Shown: positions 6,057-11,213 of the stretch, in pieces | Position numbering within the stretch: position 1 is the first letter of the stretch | How the letters are laid out: every line of letters starts with the position of its first letter | Assembly (NCBI GenBank): GCA_001822215.1 | Contig: MHQD01000015.1 | Coordinates: forward strand, 1 to 15,796 | Direction of reading: 5' to 3' | DNA from: Candidatus Sungbacteria bacterium RIFCSPHIGHO2_01_FULL_50_25 | GTDB lineage: Bacteria > Patescibacteriota > Minisyncoccia > Sungbacterales > HO2-52-23 | DNA: 15,796 nt | Program-made: the position numbers and the translations under genes | The notes under the pieces: model-generated | What the model was told of the DNA's origin: nothing | What the model saw: the letters and a program-made list of their open reading frames with translations, nothing else | Database searches by the model: none

Positions 6057-6130
6057 GCGGGTATAGTTTAGTGGCAGAACGACTGGTTGCCAATCAGTAA
6101 ATGGGAGTTCGATTCTCCCTACCCGCACCA
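6057..6130 (+). tRNA. tRNA-Gly(GCC)
   Basis: Complete cloverleaf: acceptor GCGGGTA/TACCCGC, D arm GTTT/GAAC with a terminal T-G pair, anticodon stem ACTGG/TCAGT, loop TTGCCAA with anticodon GCC, 4-nt variable loop AAAT, T arm GGGAG/CTCCC with loop TTCGATT, discriminator A. CCA is encoded (6128-6130), unlike tRNA-Phe in the same window. It has its own promoter. Confidence 0.96.
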
Positions 6131-6162
6131 AATGGGGTACAGATCACTATGGGTGTTTTATG

Positions 6163-6285
6163 TTATTTCTTTTTCCTCTTTTTCTCCCACGGTTCTGAAC
6201 GAGATCTGCGCTTCCGGTCAAGCCCGACTTTCGTAAGATCGTCGCCGTGGAAAAACCGCGACCCTTTTCGCACTCGTTTTTTCAT
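6163..6285 (-). CDS. Very basic 40-aa protein, unrecognised
   Basis: 40 aa starting MKKRVRKGSRFFHGDDLTKV, with about half of all residues Lys or Arg and a C-terminus of WEKKRKKK. The composition recalls small ribosomal or nucleic-acid-binding proteins, but I do not recognise the family. I chose the ATG at 6285 over the longer frame reaching 6459 because a -10 box TATACT lies exactly 6 nt upstream of it, the same leaderless geometry as the receiver and gpmI genes, and because the longer frame runs antisense through secE. It is divergent from the secE-nusG-rplK operon, with which it shares the promoter region. It could be a missed ribosome-associated protein or a chance ORF. Confidence 0.5.
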   Translation of the reverse strand: MKKRVRKGSRFFHGDDLTKVGLDRKRRSRSEPWEKKRKKK

Positions 6286-6291
6286 GCAAAA

Positions 6292-6297
6292 AGTATA
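6292..6297 (-). promoter_or_regulatory. -10 box of the 40-aa basic gene, predicted leaderless
   Basis: TATACT on the minus strand, followed by 6 nt and the ATG at 6285. A -35 at 17-nt spacing would read TTTTTG (6320-6315) and overlap the secE -35 on the other strand. Confidence 0.5.
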
Positions 6298-6310
6298 CAC
6301 CGAACGCGTA

Positions 6311-6339
6311 TTGACAAAAAGACCCCGTACCAATATAAT
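6311..6339 (+). promoter_or_regulatory. Consensus promoter of secE-nusG-rplK
   Basis: Perfect TTGACA (6311-6316), 17-nt spacer and perfect TATAAT (6334-6339). The start is predicted near 6346, giving a leader of about 42 nt that holds a small hairpin AAGGCC/GGCCTT (6353-6358 with 6363-6368, loop TCCG). Confidence 0.9.
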
Positions 6340-6387
6340 CAGGATACTTACTAAGGCCTCCGGGCCTTTTAAAATACCCGAAAATCC

Positions 6388-6570
6388 ATGAATCGATTCA
6401 CCGTATTTCTCAAAGAAGCGAATGTAGAACTCAAAAAAGTTACCTGGCCGACTCGGCAAGAAACCGTTCGTTCGACCATAGCCGTCATCATACTAAGCGC
6501 CGTAGTCGCGTTTTTTCTGGGCTTTCTCGATTTCGGATTTCAATTTATTTTGGATAAATTTGTTTTGTAA
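6388..6570 (+). CDS. secE: Preprotein translocase subunit SecE
   Basis: 60 aa, typical for the short single-helix SecE. The amphipathic N-terminal helix carries the family signature ELKKVTWPTRQE (residues ~15-26), followed by one membrane helix (~29-55). It stabilises SecY in the SecYEG channel of the inner membrane. First gene of the operon behind the consensus promoter, with nusG starting 6 nt after its stop. No Shine-Dalgarno precedes the ATG. Confidence 0.95.
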   Translation: MNRFTVFLKEANVELKKVTWPTRQETVRSTIAVIILSAVVAFFLGFLDFGFQFILDKFVL

Positions 6571-6576
6571 ACGTCC

Positions 6577-7122
6577 GTGCCTAAACAAACATCAGAATTT
6601 GGAAGAAATTGGTACGCGATCCATACCTACTCGGGGTATGAGGATGCGGTCGCGCGAAACCTGAAACAGCGCATCGAATCCCTCGGCATGGAGGACAAAA
6701 TTTTCAGCGTCCTTGTTCCGATTGAGAAAAAAATAAAAATAAAAAACGGCAAGCGCCGCGTTGTCGAGGAAAAAATATATCCCGGCTACGTGCTCGTAGA
6801 AATGGTGGTGACGGACGACTCGTGGTACGTGGTGCGTAATACTCCCCGCGTCACGGGATTTGTCGGCGCAGGCACCACCCCCACGCCTTTGGAAAAAGAG
6901 GAAATCGACATGCTTCTGAAGCGCATGGGGCAAGACGAGCCGAAATTCAAAATCGAGGTTTCTATCGGGGATCCGGTAAAGATAACCGACGGCCCCTTCA
7001 AGGATTTCGACGGGAAGATTTCCGAAGTAGACCAGGAGCGCGGCAAATTAAAAGTTCTCGTCAATGTCTTCGGCCGCGACACGCCGGTTGAACTCGACTC
7101 ATTGCAAATAAAAAAGCTCTAA
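6577..7122 (+). CDS. nusG: Transcription termination/antitermination factor NusG
   Basis: 181 aa from a GTG start. No earlier in-frame ATG fits, and the NGN domain begins at once (NWYAIHTYSGYEDAVARNL). The NGN domain includes KIYPGYVLVEM and the conserved VRNTPRVTGFVG. The C-terminal KOW domain has GDPVKITDGPFKDFDGKI and ends in VNVFGRDTPVELD. It binds RNA polymerase and links it to Rho or to ribosomal protein uS10. The GTG lies 6 nt after the secE stop, implying translational coupling; no Shine-Dalgarno is seen. Confidence 0.97.
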   Translation: MPKQTSEFGRNWYAIHTYSGYEDAVARNLKQRIESLGMEDKIFSVLVPIEKKIKIKNGKRRVVEEKIYPGYVLVEMVVTDDSWYVVRNTPRVTGFVGAGTTPTPLEKEEIDMLLKRMGQDEPKFKIEVSIGDPVKITDGPFKDFDGKISEVDQERGKLKVLVNVFGRDTPVELDSLQIKKL

Positions 7123-7137
7123 GTTACTAATATCCTT

Positions 7138-7560
7138 ATGGCAAAGAAAGTAAAAATAAAACTTAAACTTCAGCTTCCTGCGGGCGCGGCAACGCCCGCG
7201 CCGCCCGTGGGAACCGCTCTGGGTCCTCACGGCATCAACATCGGCGACTTCGTAAAAAAGTATAACGAAGCAACCGGAAAAATGCAGGGAGAGATCGTGC
7301 CGGTTGAGATTACGATTTACGAAGACCGGAGCTTTGGCTTTGTGCTCAAGACCCCGCCCGCATCCGATATGCTCCGGAAAGCCGCGGGAATCGAAAAAGG
7401 GTCAGGGGAGCCGAATAAAACAAAAGTGGGAAAAGTATCAAAATCGGACATTCGAAAAATTGCGGAACGGAAAATGGAGGACTTAAACGCAGATACGATT
7501 GAAGCGGCGGAAAAAATAGTGGAGGGGACCGCGCGATCAATGGGGATTGAGGTGAAGTAG
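7138..7560 (+). CDS. rplK: 50S ribosomal protein L11 (uL11)
   Basis: 140 aa, full length. The N-terminal domain shows the [17 protein letters not shown] motif. The C-terminal RNA-binding domain contains [23 protein letters not shown] followed by [10 protein letters not shown]. It forms the L11 stalk base with 23S rRNA at the GTPase centre. It starts 15 nt after nusG without a Shine-Dalgarno. A weak extra promoter, TTGCAA-17-TACTAA (7102-7130), would place +1 next to the ATG. The usual next gene, rplA, is absent here. Confidence 0.97.
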   Translation: MAKKVKIKLKLQLPAGAATPAPPVGTALGPHGINIGDFVKKYNEATGKMQGEIVPVEITIYEDRSFGFVLKTPPASDMLRKAAGIEKGSGEPNKTKVGKVSKSDIRKIAERKMEDLNADTIEAAEKIVEGTARSMGIEVK

Positions 7561-7614
7561 CGGTTTTCGAATAAAAAGCACCTCAACCGTAGATGTTCTT
7601 GAAAGAAATTTCTT

Positions 7615-7857
7615 ATGGAACAACCGCCGCAACAAGAGCAACACAAAGAAAAACGCTATTGGAACACCAGATACTGCGAAACTATTGAGGAAGCGCAATT
7701 ACCGCGATGCGGGAATGACTACTTGAAGGATACAATATATGTTGGCGAATTTAGCGATGAGGAATGGAAAAAATTCATTCGATCCGCCCCGAGGGGCTAC
7801 GATGACGATCCTATTATAAACGGCGCTCCGGTCATAAAAAAAGAGGGAATAGAATAG
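7615..7857 (+). CDS. Hypothetical 80-aa acidic protein after rplK
   Basis: 80 aa, not recognised. The Gln-rich N-terminus (MEQPPQQEQHKEKRYWNTRY) precedes a segment with two Cys (RYCETIEEAQLPRCGNDY) and an acidic C-terminal part (EFSDEEWKKFIRSAPRGYDDDP). No membrane segment or signal peptide. It lies 54 nt after rplK with no terminator or clear promoter between them and ends just before a strong terminator, so it probably belongs to the secE-nusG-rplK transcript, in the place where rplA usually sits. It has no similarity to uL1. Confidence 0.6.
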   Translation: MEQPPQQEQHKEKRYWNTRYCETIEEAQLPRCGNDYLKDTIYVGEFSDEEWKKFIRSAPRGYDDDPIINGAPVIKKEGIE

Positions 7858-7863
7858 ATATAG

Positions 7864-7897
7864 AACAAAACATCCGTCTACGGACGGATGTTTTGTT
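7864..7897. terminator. Bidirectional terminator between convergent genes
   Basis: Perfect 15-bp stem AACAAAACATCCGTC/GACGGATGTTTTGTT with loop TACG. A-run and T-run on either side allow termination in both directions. It serves the rplK-side operon (+) and the kinase gene (-), overlapping the kinase stop codon. Confidence 0.93.
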
Positions 7898-8453
7898 ATT
7901 CCCGCTCTAAAAACTCGTCAATTTTTCGATATAAATCTTCTTCTGTCCCGCCATTATCTATTCTTTCATCTGCAAGATCGAGCACGCGCCCTATCTGCTG
8001 GCCGCCGGGGTCTTCGGACGCAAGCTCGCGCTCTTCTTGGGCTTTAAACGCCTCGAACGTGACGCCGTCTCCGATCCTGCCGCGCGAGCGCGCGCGCTCA
8101 AACCGAACCTCAAATGGCGCATCCACGAACCATAGACGAGCTCCTCGCTTTTTTAAAGCAGCGGCCTCCTCGGGCCGATGGATCGAAGTTACGACAATAT
8201 TCCTGCAATCTAATTTTTTTATTTTTTCTAATATACGTTCGACGAGATAGGAATCGCCAAAACGGGACCGTACCTCAATTGCAACATCGTGCATGAGTTC
8301 GCGCGCGGGCTCCTGGCCGCGCTCACGGATGATCTCCCGAATTTCGTCGGAAAGCGAAAAATGGCAAAACCCTTTTTTCTTGAGAAAACGCGCCGCGCTG
8401 TCTTTTCCTGACGCAAGGGTCCCCGCGATTGCGATAATAACCGGATGTACCAT
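7896..8453 (-). CDS. P-loop nucleotide kinase (UPF0200/dephospho-CoA kinase-like)
   Basis: 185 aa from the ATG at 8453. This start places the Walker A motif GTLASGKDS at residues 11-19, and a promoter ends 8 nt upstream; the longer frame to 8504 would cross that promoter. The core has SLSDEIREIIRERG after the P-loop, a second strand NIVVTSIHRPEE, and WFVDAPFEVRFERARSRGR, followed by an acidic helix EERELASEDPGG and VLDLADERIDNGG. The overall order matches, from memory, the archaeal UPF0200 group of the dephospho-CoA/dNMP kinase family. The substrate is not predictable, though the neighbouring dNTP genes make a nucleotide substrate plausible. Divergent from the double-domain dCTP deaminase. 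Confidence 0.75.
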   Translation of the reverse strand: MVHPVIIAIAGTLASGKDSAARFLKKKGFCHFSLSDEIREIIRERGQEPARELMHDVAIEVRSRFGDSYLVERILEKIKKLDCRNIVVTSIHRPEEAAALKKRGARLWFVDAPFEVRFERARSRGRIGDGVTFEAFKAQEERELASEDPGGQQIGRVLDLADERIDNGGTEEDLYRKIDEFLERE

Positions 8454-8461
8454 ACAGAAAC

Positions 8462-8490
8462 ACCATACCGCACTTTTTTCGACACGGCAA
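8462..8490 (-). promoter_or_regulatory. Promoter of the P-loop kinase gene
   Basis: Minus strand: TTGCCG (8490-8485), 17-nt spacer, TATGGT (8467-8462), then 8 nt to the ATG at 8453, so the leader would be at most a few nucleotides. Confidence 0.6.
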
Positions 8491-8492
8491 AA

Positions 8493-8522
8493 TTTACACA
8501 CCACGGATTATCATGGTATATT
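8493..8522 (+). promoter_or_regulatory. Promoter of the dCTP deaminase gene, with inverted repeat
   Basis: TTTACA (8493-8498), 18-nt spacer, TATATT (8517-8522) preceded by an extended -10 TGG. The ATG is 10 nt past the -10, so the leader is only ~4 nt. The perfect inverted repeat CATGGTAT (8512-8519)/ATACCATG (8528-8535) covers the -10 and the start codon. Confidence 0.65.
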
Positions 8523-8532
8523 TCCACATACC

Positions 8533-9639
8533 ATGAAAAAACTCGGCGCGCTTGCGCGCCATACAATCCAAAAGATGATCCGGGCAAGGCACATCCGCGG
8601 CGCGAGGGCGGAAAACGCTCAGCCCGCGAGCCTGGACCTTACGCTTACGAACGAGCTGTACCGCGTGCAGTCTGTTTTCCTTCCACAGCCGGGAGAACGC
8701 GTGAAAAACGCAATGGCTGCGGTCGCGCCCGAGCGCCACAATATGAAAATCCCTCTCGAGGTCGGCGTTACCTACCTTGCGCGGCTCGCCGAATCGCTCG
8801 CGCTTCCGAAAGACGTCTACGCCTATGCAAACCCGAAATCATCTCTCGGCCGCATAGATGTGCACGTGCGCATGCTCGCAGACGCCATCACGCGATTCGA
8901 CTCCGCGGGAGTGCGCGGCTACCAAGGCGAGCTCTGGGCGCTCATTACGCCGGGATCGTTTCGCGTAAAAGTAAACCCGGGCGATTCGCTTCTGCAACTC
9001 CGTTTTTTGAACCACGACACCCGTTTTGGGACCGAGCGCGAACTTAAGGCGGTCCATGAAAAAACGCCGCTCGTCTTTACCGGCGGAAAAGCGGTTGCGT
9101 ACGACGACTTCGCCGTGAATGACAGAGACGGAACGCTTACGCTTACGGTAAATCTTGATCTTACAATAGCCGGATACCGCGCCGAGCGAAGCCAAAATGT
9201 TCTTGATCTTTCGAAACGCGCGCTCTACGACGCCGACGACTTTTTCCAAAAAATTCCACGGCCGAAAAACGGCGCCGTAACGCTCCGCAAGGGAGATTTT
9301 TATATTCTTGCCACAAAGGAGGCGCTCCGCGTGCCACCCGCATATGCCGCAGAGGTGAAGCCGATTGATGTAAGAACCGGGGAATATCGCGCTCACTATG
9401 CGGGGTTTTTTGACCCCGGATGGGGATACGGCCCGAAAGGCGACATCCCCGGAGCTCCGGCGGTTCTCGAGGTTCGGGCGTTCGAAGATAACATTATTAT
9501 CCGCAGCGGCCAGCCTATCTGCAAAATAGTTTTCGAGCGTATGGCGGAAATCCCGAAGCACGTGTACGGCGCAACCGGTTCCCACTATCTTGACCAGAAG
9601 GGAATCAAGCTCTCAAAGCATTTCCGCAAGACGGCGTAA
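8533..9639 (+). CDS. dcd: Double-domain 2'-deoxycytidine 5'-triphosphate deaminase (PF06559-like)
   Basis: 368 aa from the ATG at 8533; the open frame back to 8293 overlaps the divergent gene and is rejected. Two tandem dUTPase-fold repeats are visible. Repeat 1 has QPASLDLTL (30-38), ANPKSSLGRIDV (99-110) and GDSLLQLRF. Repeat 2 has PGWGYGPKGDIPGAPAVLEVRAFEDN and SGQPICKIVFERM. This is the layout of the long DCD family known from alphaproteobacteria, which deaminates dCTP to dUTP. The Glu in LEVR (~313) aligns with the catalytic Glu of Dcd; in repeat 1 the corresponding position appears to be Leu, suggesting that only one repeat is catalytic. It supplies dUTP for dTMP synthesis, consistent with thyX and tmk downstream. 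Confidence 0.85.
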   Translation: MKKLGALARHTIQKMIRARHIRGARAENAQPASLDLTLTNELYRVQSVFLPQPGERVKNAMAAVAPERHNMKIPLEVGVTYLARLAESLALPKDVYAYANPKSSLGRIDVHVRMLADAITRFDSAGVRGYQGELWALITPGSFRVKVNPGDSLLQLRFLNHDTRFGTERELKAVHEKTPLVFTGGKAVAYDDFAVNDRDGTLTLTVNLDLTIAGYRAERSQNVLDLSKRALYDADDFFQKIPRPKNGAVTLRKGDFYILATKEALRVPPAYAAEVKPIDVRTGEYRAHYAGFFDPGWGYGPKGDIPGAPAVLEVRAFEDNIIIRSGQPICKIVFERMAEIPKHVYGATGSHYLDQKGIKLSKHFRKTA

Positions 9640-9699
9640 TTCCGAGGCACGATCTCACGTTGGAATCCCCGCGTGCCAAATTCCTTTTGTGCTCGGAGA

Positions 9700-9735
9700 A
9701 CCCCGCACTATTGACGTACGCCTATGGTGCGGGGT
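9700..9735 (+). other. Intergenic hairpin with 9-bp stem
   Basis: ACCCCGCAC (9700-9708) pairs perfectly with GTGCGGGGT (9727-9735) around an 18-nt loop. No T-run follows, so it is not a standard terminator. A weaker stem GGCACG/CGTGCC (9646-9651 with 9672-9677) lies upstream and is followed by AAATTCCTTTT, a possible weak terminator for the preceding gene. Confidence 0.45.
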
Positions 9736-9742
9736 GAAACTC

Positions 9743-9772
9743 TTGCGCGGCGTTTCCGGCCCGTGCTAATGT
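9743..9772 (+). promoter_or_regulatory. Promoter of the second dcd homologue
   Basis: TTGCGC (9743-9748), 18-nt spacer, TAATGT (9767-9772) preceded by an extended -10 TGC. This gives a leader of about 20 nt that contains the ribosome-binding site GGGAGGGG (9788-9795). Confidence 0.5.
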
Positions 9773-9787
9773 TTCTCTAAGTTCTTC

Positions 9788-9795
9788 GGGAGGGG
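9788..9795 (+). promoter_or_regulatory. Ribosome-binding site deciding the GTG start at 9800
   Basis: GGGAGGGG ends 4 nt before GTG 9800 (GGGAGG is 6 nt away). With the N-terminal match to known Dcd proteins it supports GTG over the later in-frame ATG at 9833. Confidence 0.75.
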
Positions 9796-9799
9796 TTTT

Positions 9800-10378
9800 G
9801 TGAGCGTAAAACCTGATCGGTGGATTCGGAGCATGTCATTGGATTCGGAAACGCGAATGATCGAGCCGTTCTCCGAGCGTGTTGACGGAGACGGAATCGT
9901 TTCATTCGGCCTCCAGCCAGCGGGATATGACGCGCGCATCGACCCCATACTCAATGTGTTTGACTGGGCGCGGGCGTGCGGAACAGCGATGGATCCTCTC
10001 AATGTTGACAGCCGGCTCTACTTTGAAAAGCGCGCAGATCCTTTTTTCATACTGCCGCCGAGCGGGTTTGCGATGGCGTTCACCGTTGAGCGCTTCAGAA
10101 TCCCGCGGGACGTGGTTGTTCGCGGCGCCGCGAAAACGACGTATTCTTCGGTAGGGATAAATCTCGATGTTGCGGGTATTCATCCGGGATGGGAGGGGCG
10201 GCTCCGCCTCCACATTTCAAATACAACGCCTGTTCCCATCAAAATCTACGGAAATATGGGAATAGTATACCTCGAGTTCCATGAGATCAGCGGATACGTG
10301 GAGCGCGCCTATGGCGAACTCCGGCATCCCCGCTTCCAGAATACCGACGGCCCATTTCTTCATGAACCGCAGCGATGA
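9800..10378 (+). CDS. dcd: dCTP deaminase homologue with altered catalytic residues
   Basis: 192 aa from GTG 9800. The N-terminus MSVKPDRWIR..MIEPF matches, from memory, the start of proteobacterial Dcd (MSIKSDRWIR..MIEPF), confirming the GTG. The single dUTPase-fold domain follows Dcd throughout: PPSGFAMAFTVERFRIPRDV, then AKTTYSSVGINLDVAGIHPGWEG and ISNTTPVPIKIYGNMGIVYLEF. The usual GKSTYAR reads AKTTYSS, with the active-site Arg replaced by Ser117. The catalytic Glu of the TLE motif is His138 (codon CAC). Both changes are at residues considered essential in E. coli Dcd (R115, E138), so ordinary deaminase activity is doubtful. It could be an inactive nucleotide-binding partner or have another activity. 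Separate promoter and terminator. Confidence 0.85.
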   Translation: MSVKPDRWIRSMSLDSETRMIEPFSERVDGDGIVSFGLQPAGYDARIDPILNVFDWARACGTAMDPLNVDSRLYFEKRADPFFILPPSGFAMAFTVERFRIPRDVVVRGAAKTTYSSVGINLDVAGIHPGWEGRLRLHISNTTPVPIKIYGNMGIVYLEFHEISGYVERAYGELRHPRFQNTDGPFLHEPQR

Positions 10379-10400
10379 CACTCGCCACGGTTTTTTCTTT
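10365..10400 (+). terminator. Terminator overlapping the stop of the second dcd
   Basis: AACCG and GCGA pair with TCGC and CGGTT across a 2x2 CA/CA internal loop; apical loop TGACAC; then a T-rich tail TTTTCTTT. The TGA stop codon (10376-10378) lies in the loop. Confidence 0.65.
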
Positions 10401-10428
10401 AGAAACTGTCTAAAAAGTCCGTTTCGTA

Positions 10429-10456
10429 TTGAAAAACCTCTTTTGTCTGCTACTCT
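10429..10456 (+). promoter_or_regulatory. Promoter of tmk, predicted leaderless
   Basis: TTGAAA (10429-10434), 16-nt spacer, TACTCT (10451-10456) preceded by an extended -10 TGC. The ATG at 10464 is 7 nt past the -10, so +1 falls on or next to the start codon. Confidence 0.55.
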
Positions 10457-10463
10457 TAAAAAG

Positions 10464-11159
10464 ATGCAACCGATGGAACGCAAAAATGGAAAACTTATTG
10501 TCCTCGAGGGGATCGACGGAAGCGGAAAAGGGACCCAGACACATCTCCTCACCGAGCGCCTCGCGCGCGAGGGGGTTGAAACCGCGGCAATCTCGTTTCC
10601 GCAGTACGGGAAAAAATCCGCGGGGCTTATTGAGGAGTATTTGAATGGAAAGTACGGAGACACAGGCCCGTATGCCGCATCGCTTTTTTACGCCGTTGAC
10701 CGCTTTGACGCATCAATCGAACTTCGAAAACTCCTCGCCGAGGGACGAATCGTTATCCTTGACCGCTACGTTGACTCAAACGCCGGACACCAAGGCGCGA
10801 AAATTTCTGACGTAGCCGCGCGCGAGCGATTTCTCGAATGGCTCTACGACATCGAATATAAAATTCTTGGAGTTCCCGAGCCGGACATTGTTCTCATTCT
10901 TACAATCGATCCGAAAACCGCGCAATCAAACGTCGGGAAAAAAGAAACGCGGGCCTACCTTGAAGCCGGAAAAACTCACGACCTCCTTGAAGCAGACACA
11001 GCACATCTCAAAAAAGCCCAGGACTCCTATCTATGGCTTGCCAAGAAACATCCAGAAAACCATATTTTGATTGAATGCATGGACGCAGAAATTTTTATGC
11101 CGCCCGATAAAATTCATGAAAAAATCTGGAATGCTATAACTTCGGTTCTTCGAACTTGA
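10464..11159 (+). CDS. tmk: Thymidylate kinase
   Basis: Phosphorylates dTMP to dTDP with ATP, the last specific step of dTTP synthesis. 231 aa, slightly longer than the usual ~210. The Walker A motif GIDGSGKGT is at 16-24, the substrate motif ILDRYVDSNAGHQGAK is around 98-113, and a lid-like region RAYLEAGKTHDLLEAD lies further on. The start is ATG 10464 (a second in-frame ATG is at 10473), chosen because a -10 box ends 7 nt upstream; the open frame further upstream crosses the dcd terminator. The DRYVxSNxxHQGxK form resembles archaeal/eukaryotic-type Tmk more than the E. coli type. It sits between a dCTP deaminase homologue and thyX, consistent with a thymidylate pathway cluster. Confidence 0.93.
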   Translation: MQPMERKNGKLIVLEGIDGSGKGTQTHLLTERLAREGVETAAISFPQYGKKSAGLIEEYLNGKYGDTGPYAASLFYAVDRFDASIELRKLLAEGRIVILDRYVDSNAGHQGAKISDVAARERFLEWLYDIEYKILGVPEPDIVLILTIDPKTAQSNVGKKETRAYLEAGKTHDLLEADTAHLKKAQDSYLWLAKKHPENHILIECMDAEIFMPPDKIHEKIWNAITSVLRT

Positions 11160-11184
11160 ACGATTTTTCTTTTTGTGAGCATAC

Positions 11185-11190
11185 TATACT
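11185..11190 (+). promoter_or_regulatory. Likely -10 box of thyX
   Basis: TATACT, about 23 nt before the thyX ATG, leaving room for a short leader with a Shine-Dalgarno. No good -35 at the standard distance. Confidence 0.4.
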
Positions 11191-11201
11191 AATCTTCTTC
11201 A

Positions 11202-11207
11202 AAGGAG
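11202..11207 (+). promoter_or_regulatory. Canonical Shine-Dalgarno of thyX
   Basis: AAGGAG, 6 nt before ATG 11214. It is the clearest Shine-Dalgarno in a window where most genes lack one, and it fixes the thyX start. Confidence 0.85.
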
Positions 11208-11213
11208 ATACTT

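Noticed and set aside
5907..6131. 74-codon minus-strand ORF with VGRIELPFTDWQPVVLPLNY
   Set aside because: Another well-known translation artefact of the tRNA complementary strand (here tRNA-Gly), running through the inverted-repeat element.
6286..6459. Longer version of the 40-aa basic ORF
   Set aside because: The extra 58 codons run antisense through secE and its promoter; the promoter at 6292-6297 supports only the short form.
8293..8532. N-terminal extension of the double-domain dCTP deaminase
   Set aside because: It is antisense to the P-loop kinase and upstream of the promoter at 8493-8522.
9701..9734. CCCCGCACT shared between the hairpin at 9701 and the terminator at 2521
   Set aside because: Only 9 nt shared and the structures differ (3-nt versus 18-nt loop). 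Likely coincidence of GC-rich stems, not a repeat family.
10281..10463. N-terminal extension of tmk
   Set aside because: It overlaps the end of dcd and crosses the terminator at 10365-10400. The kinase core starts just after ATG 10464.
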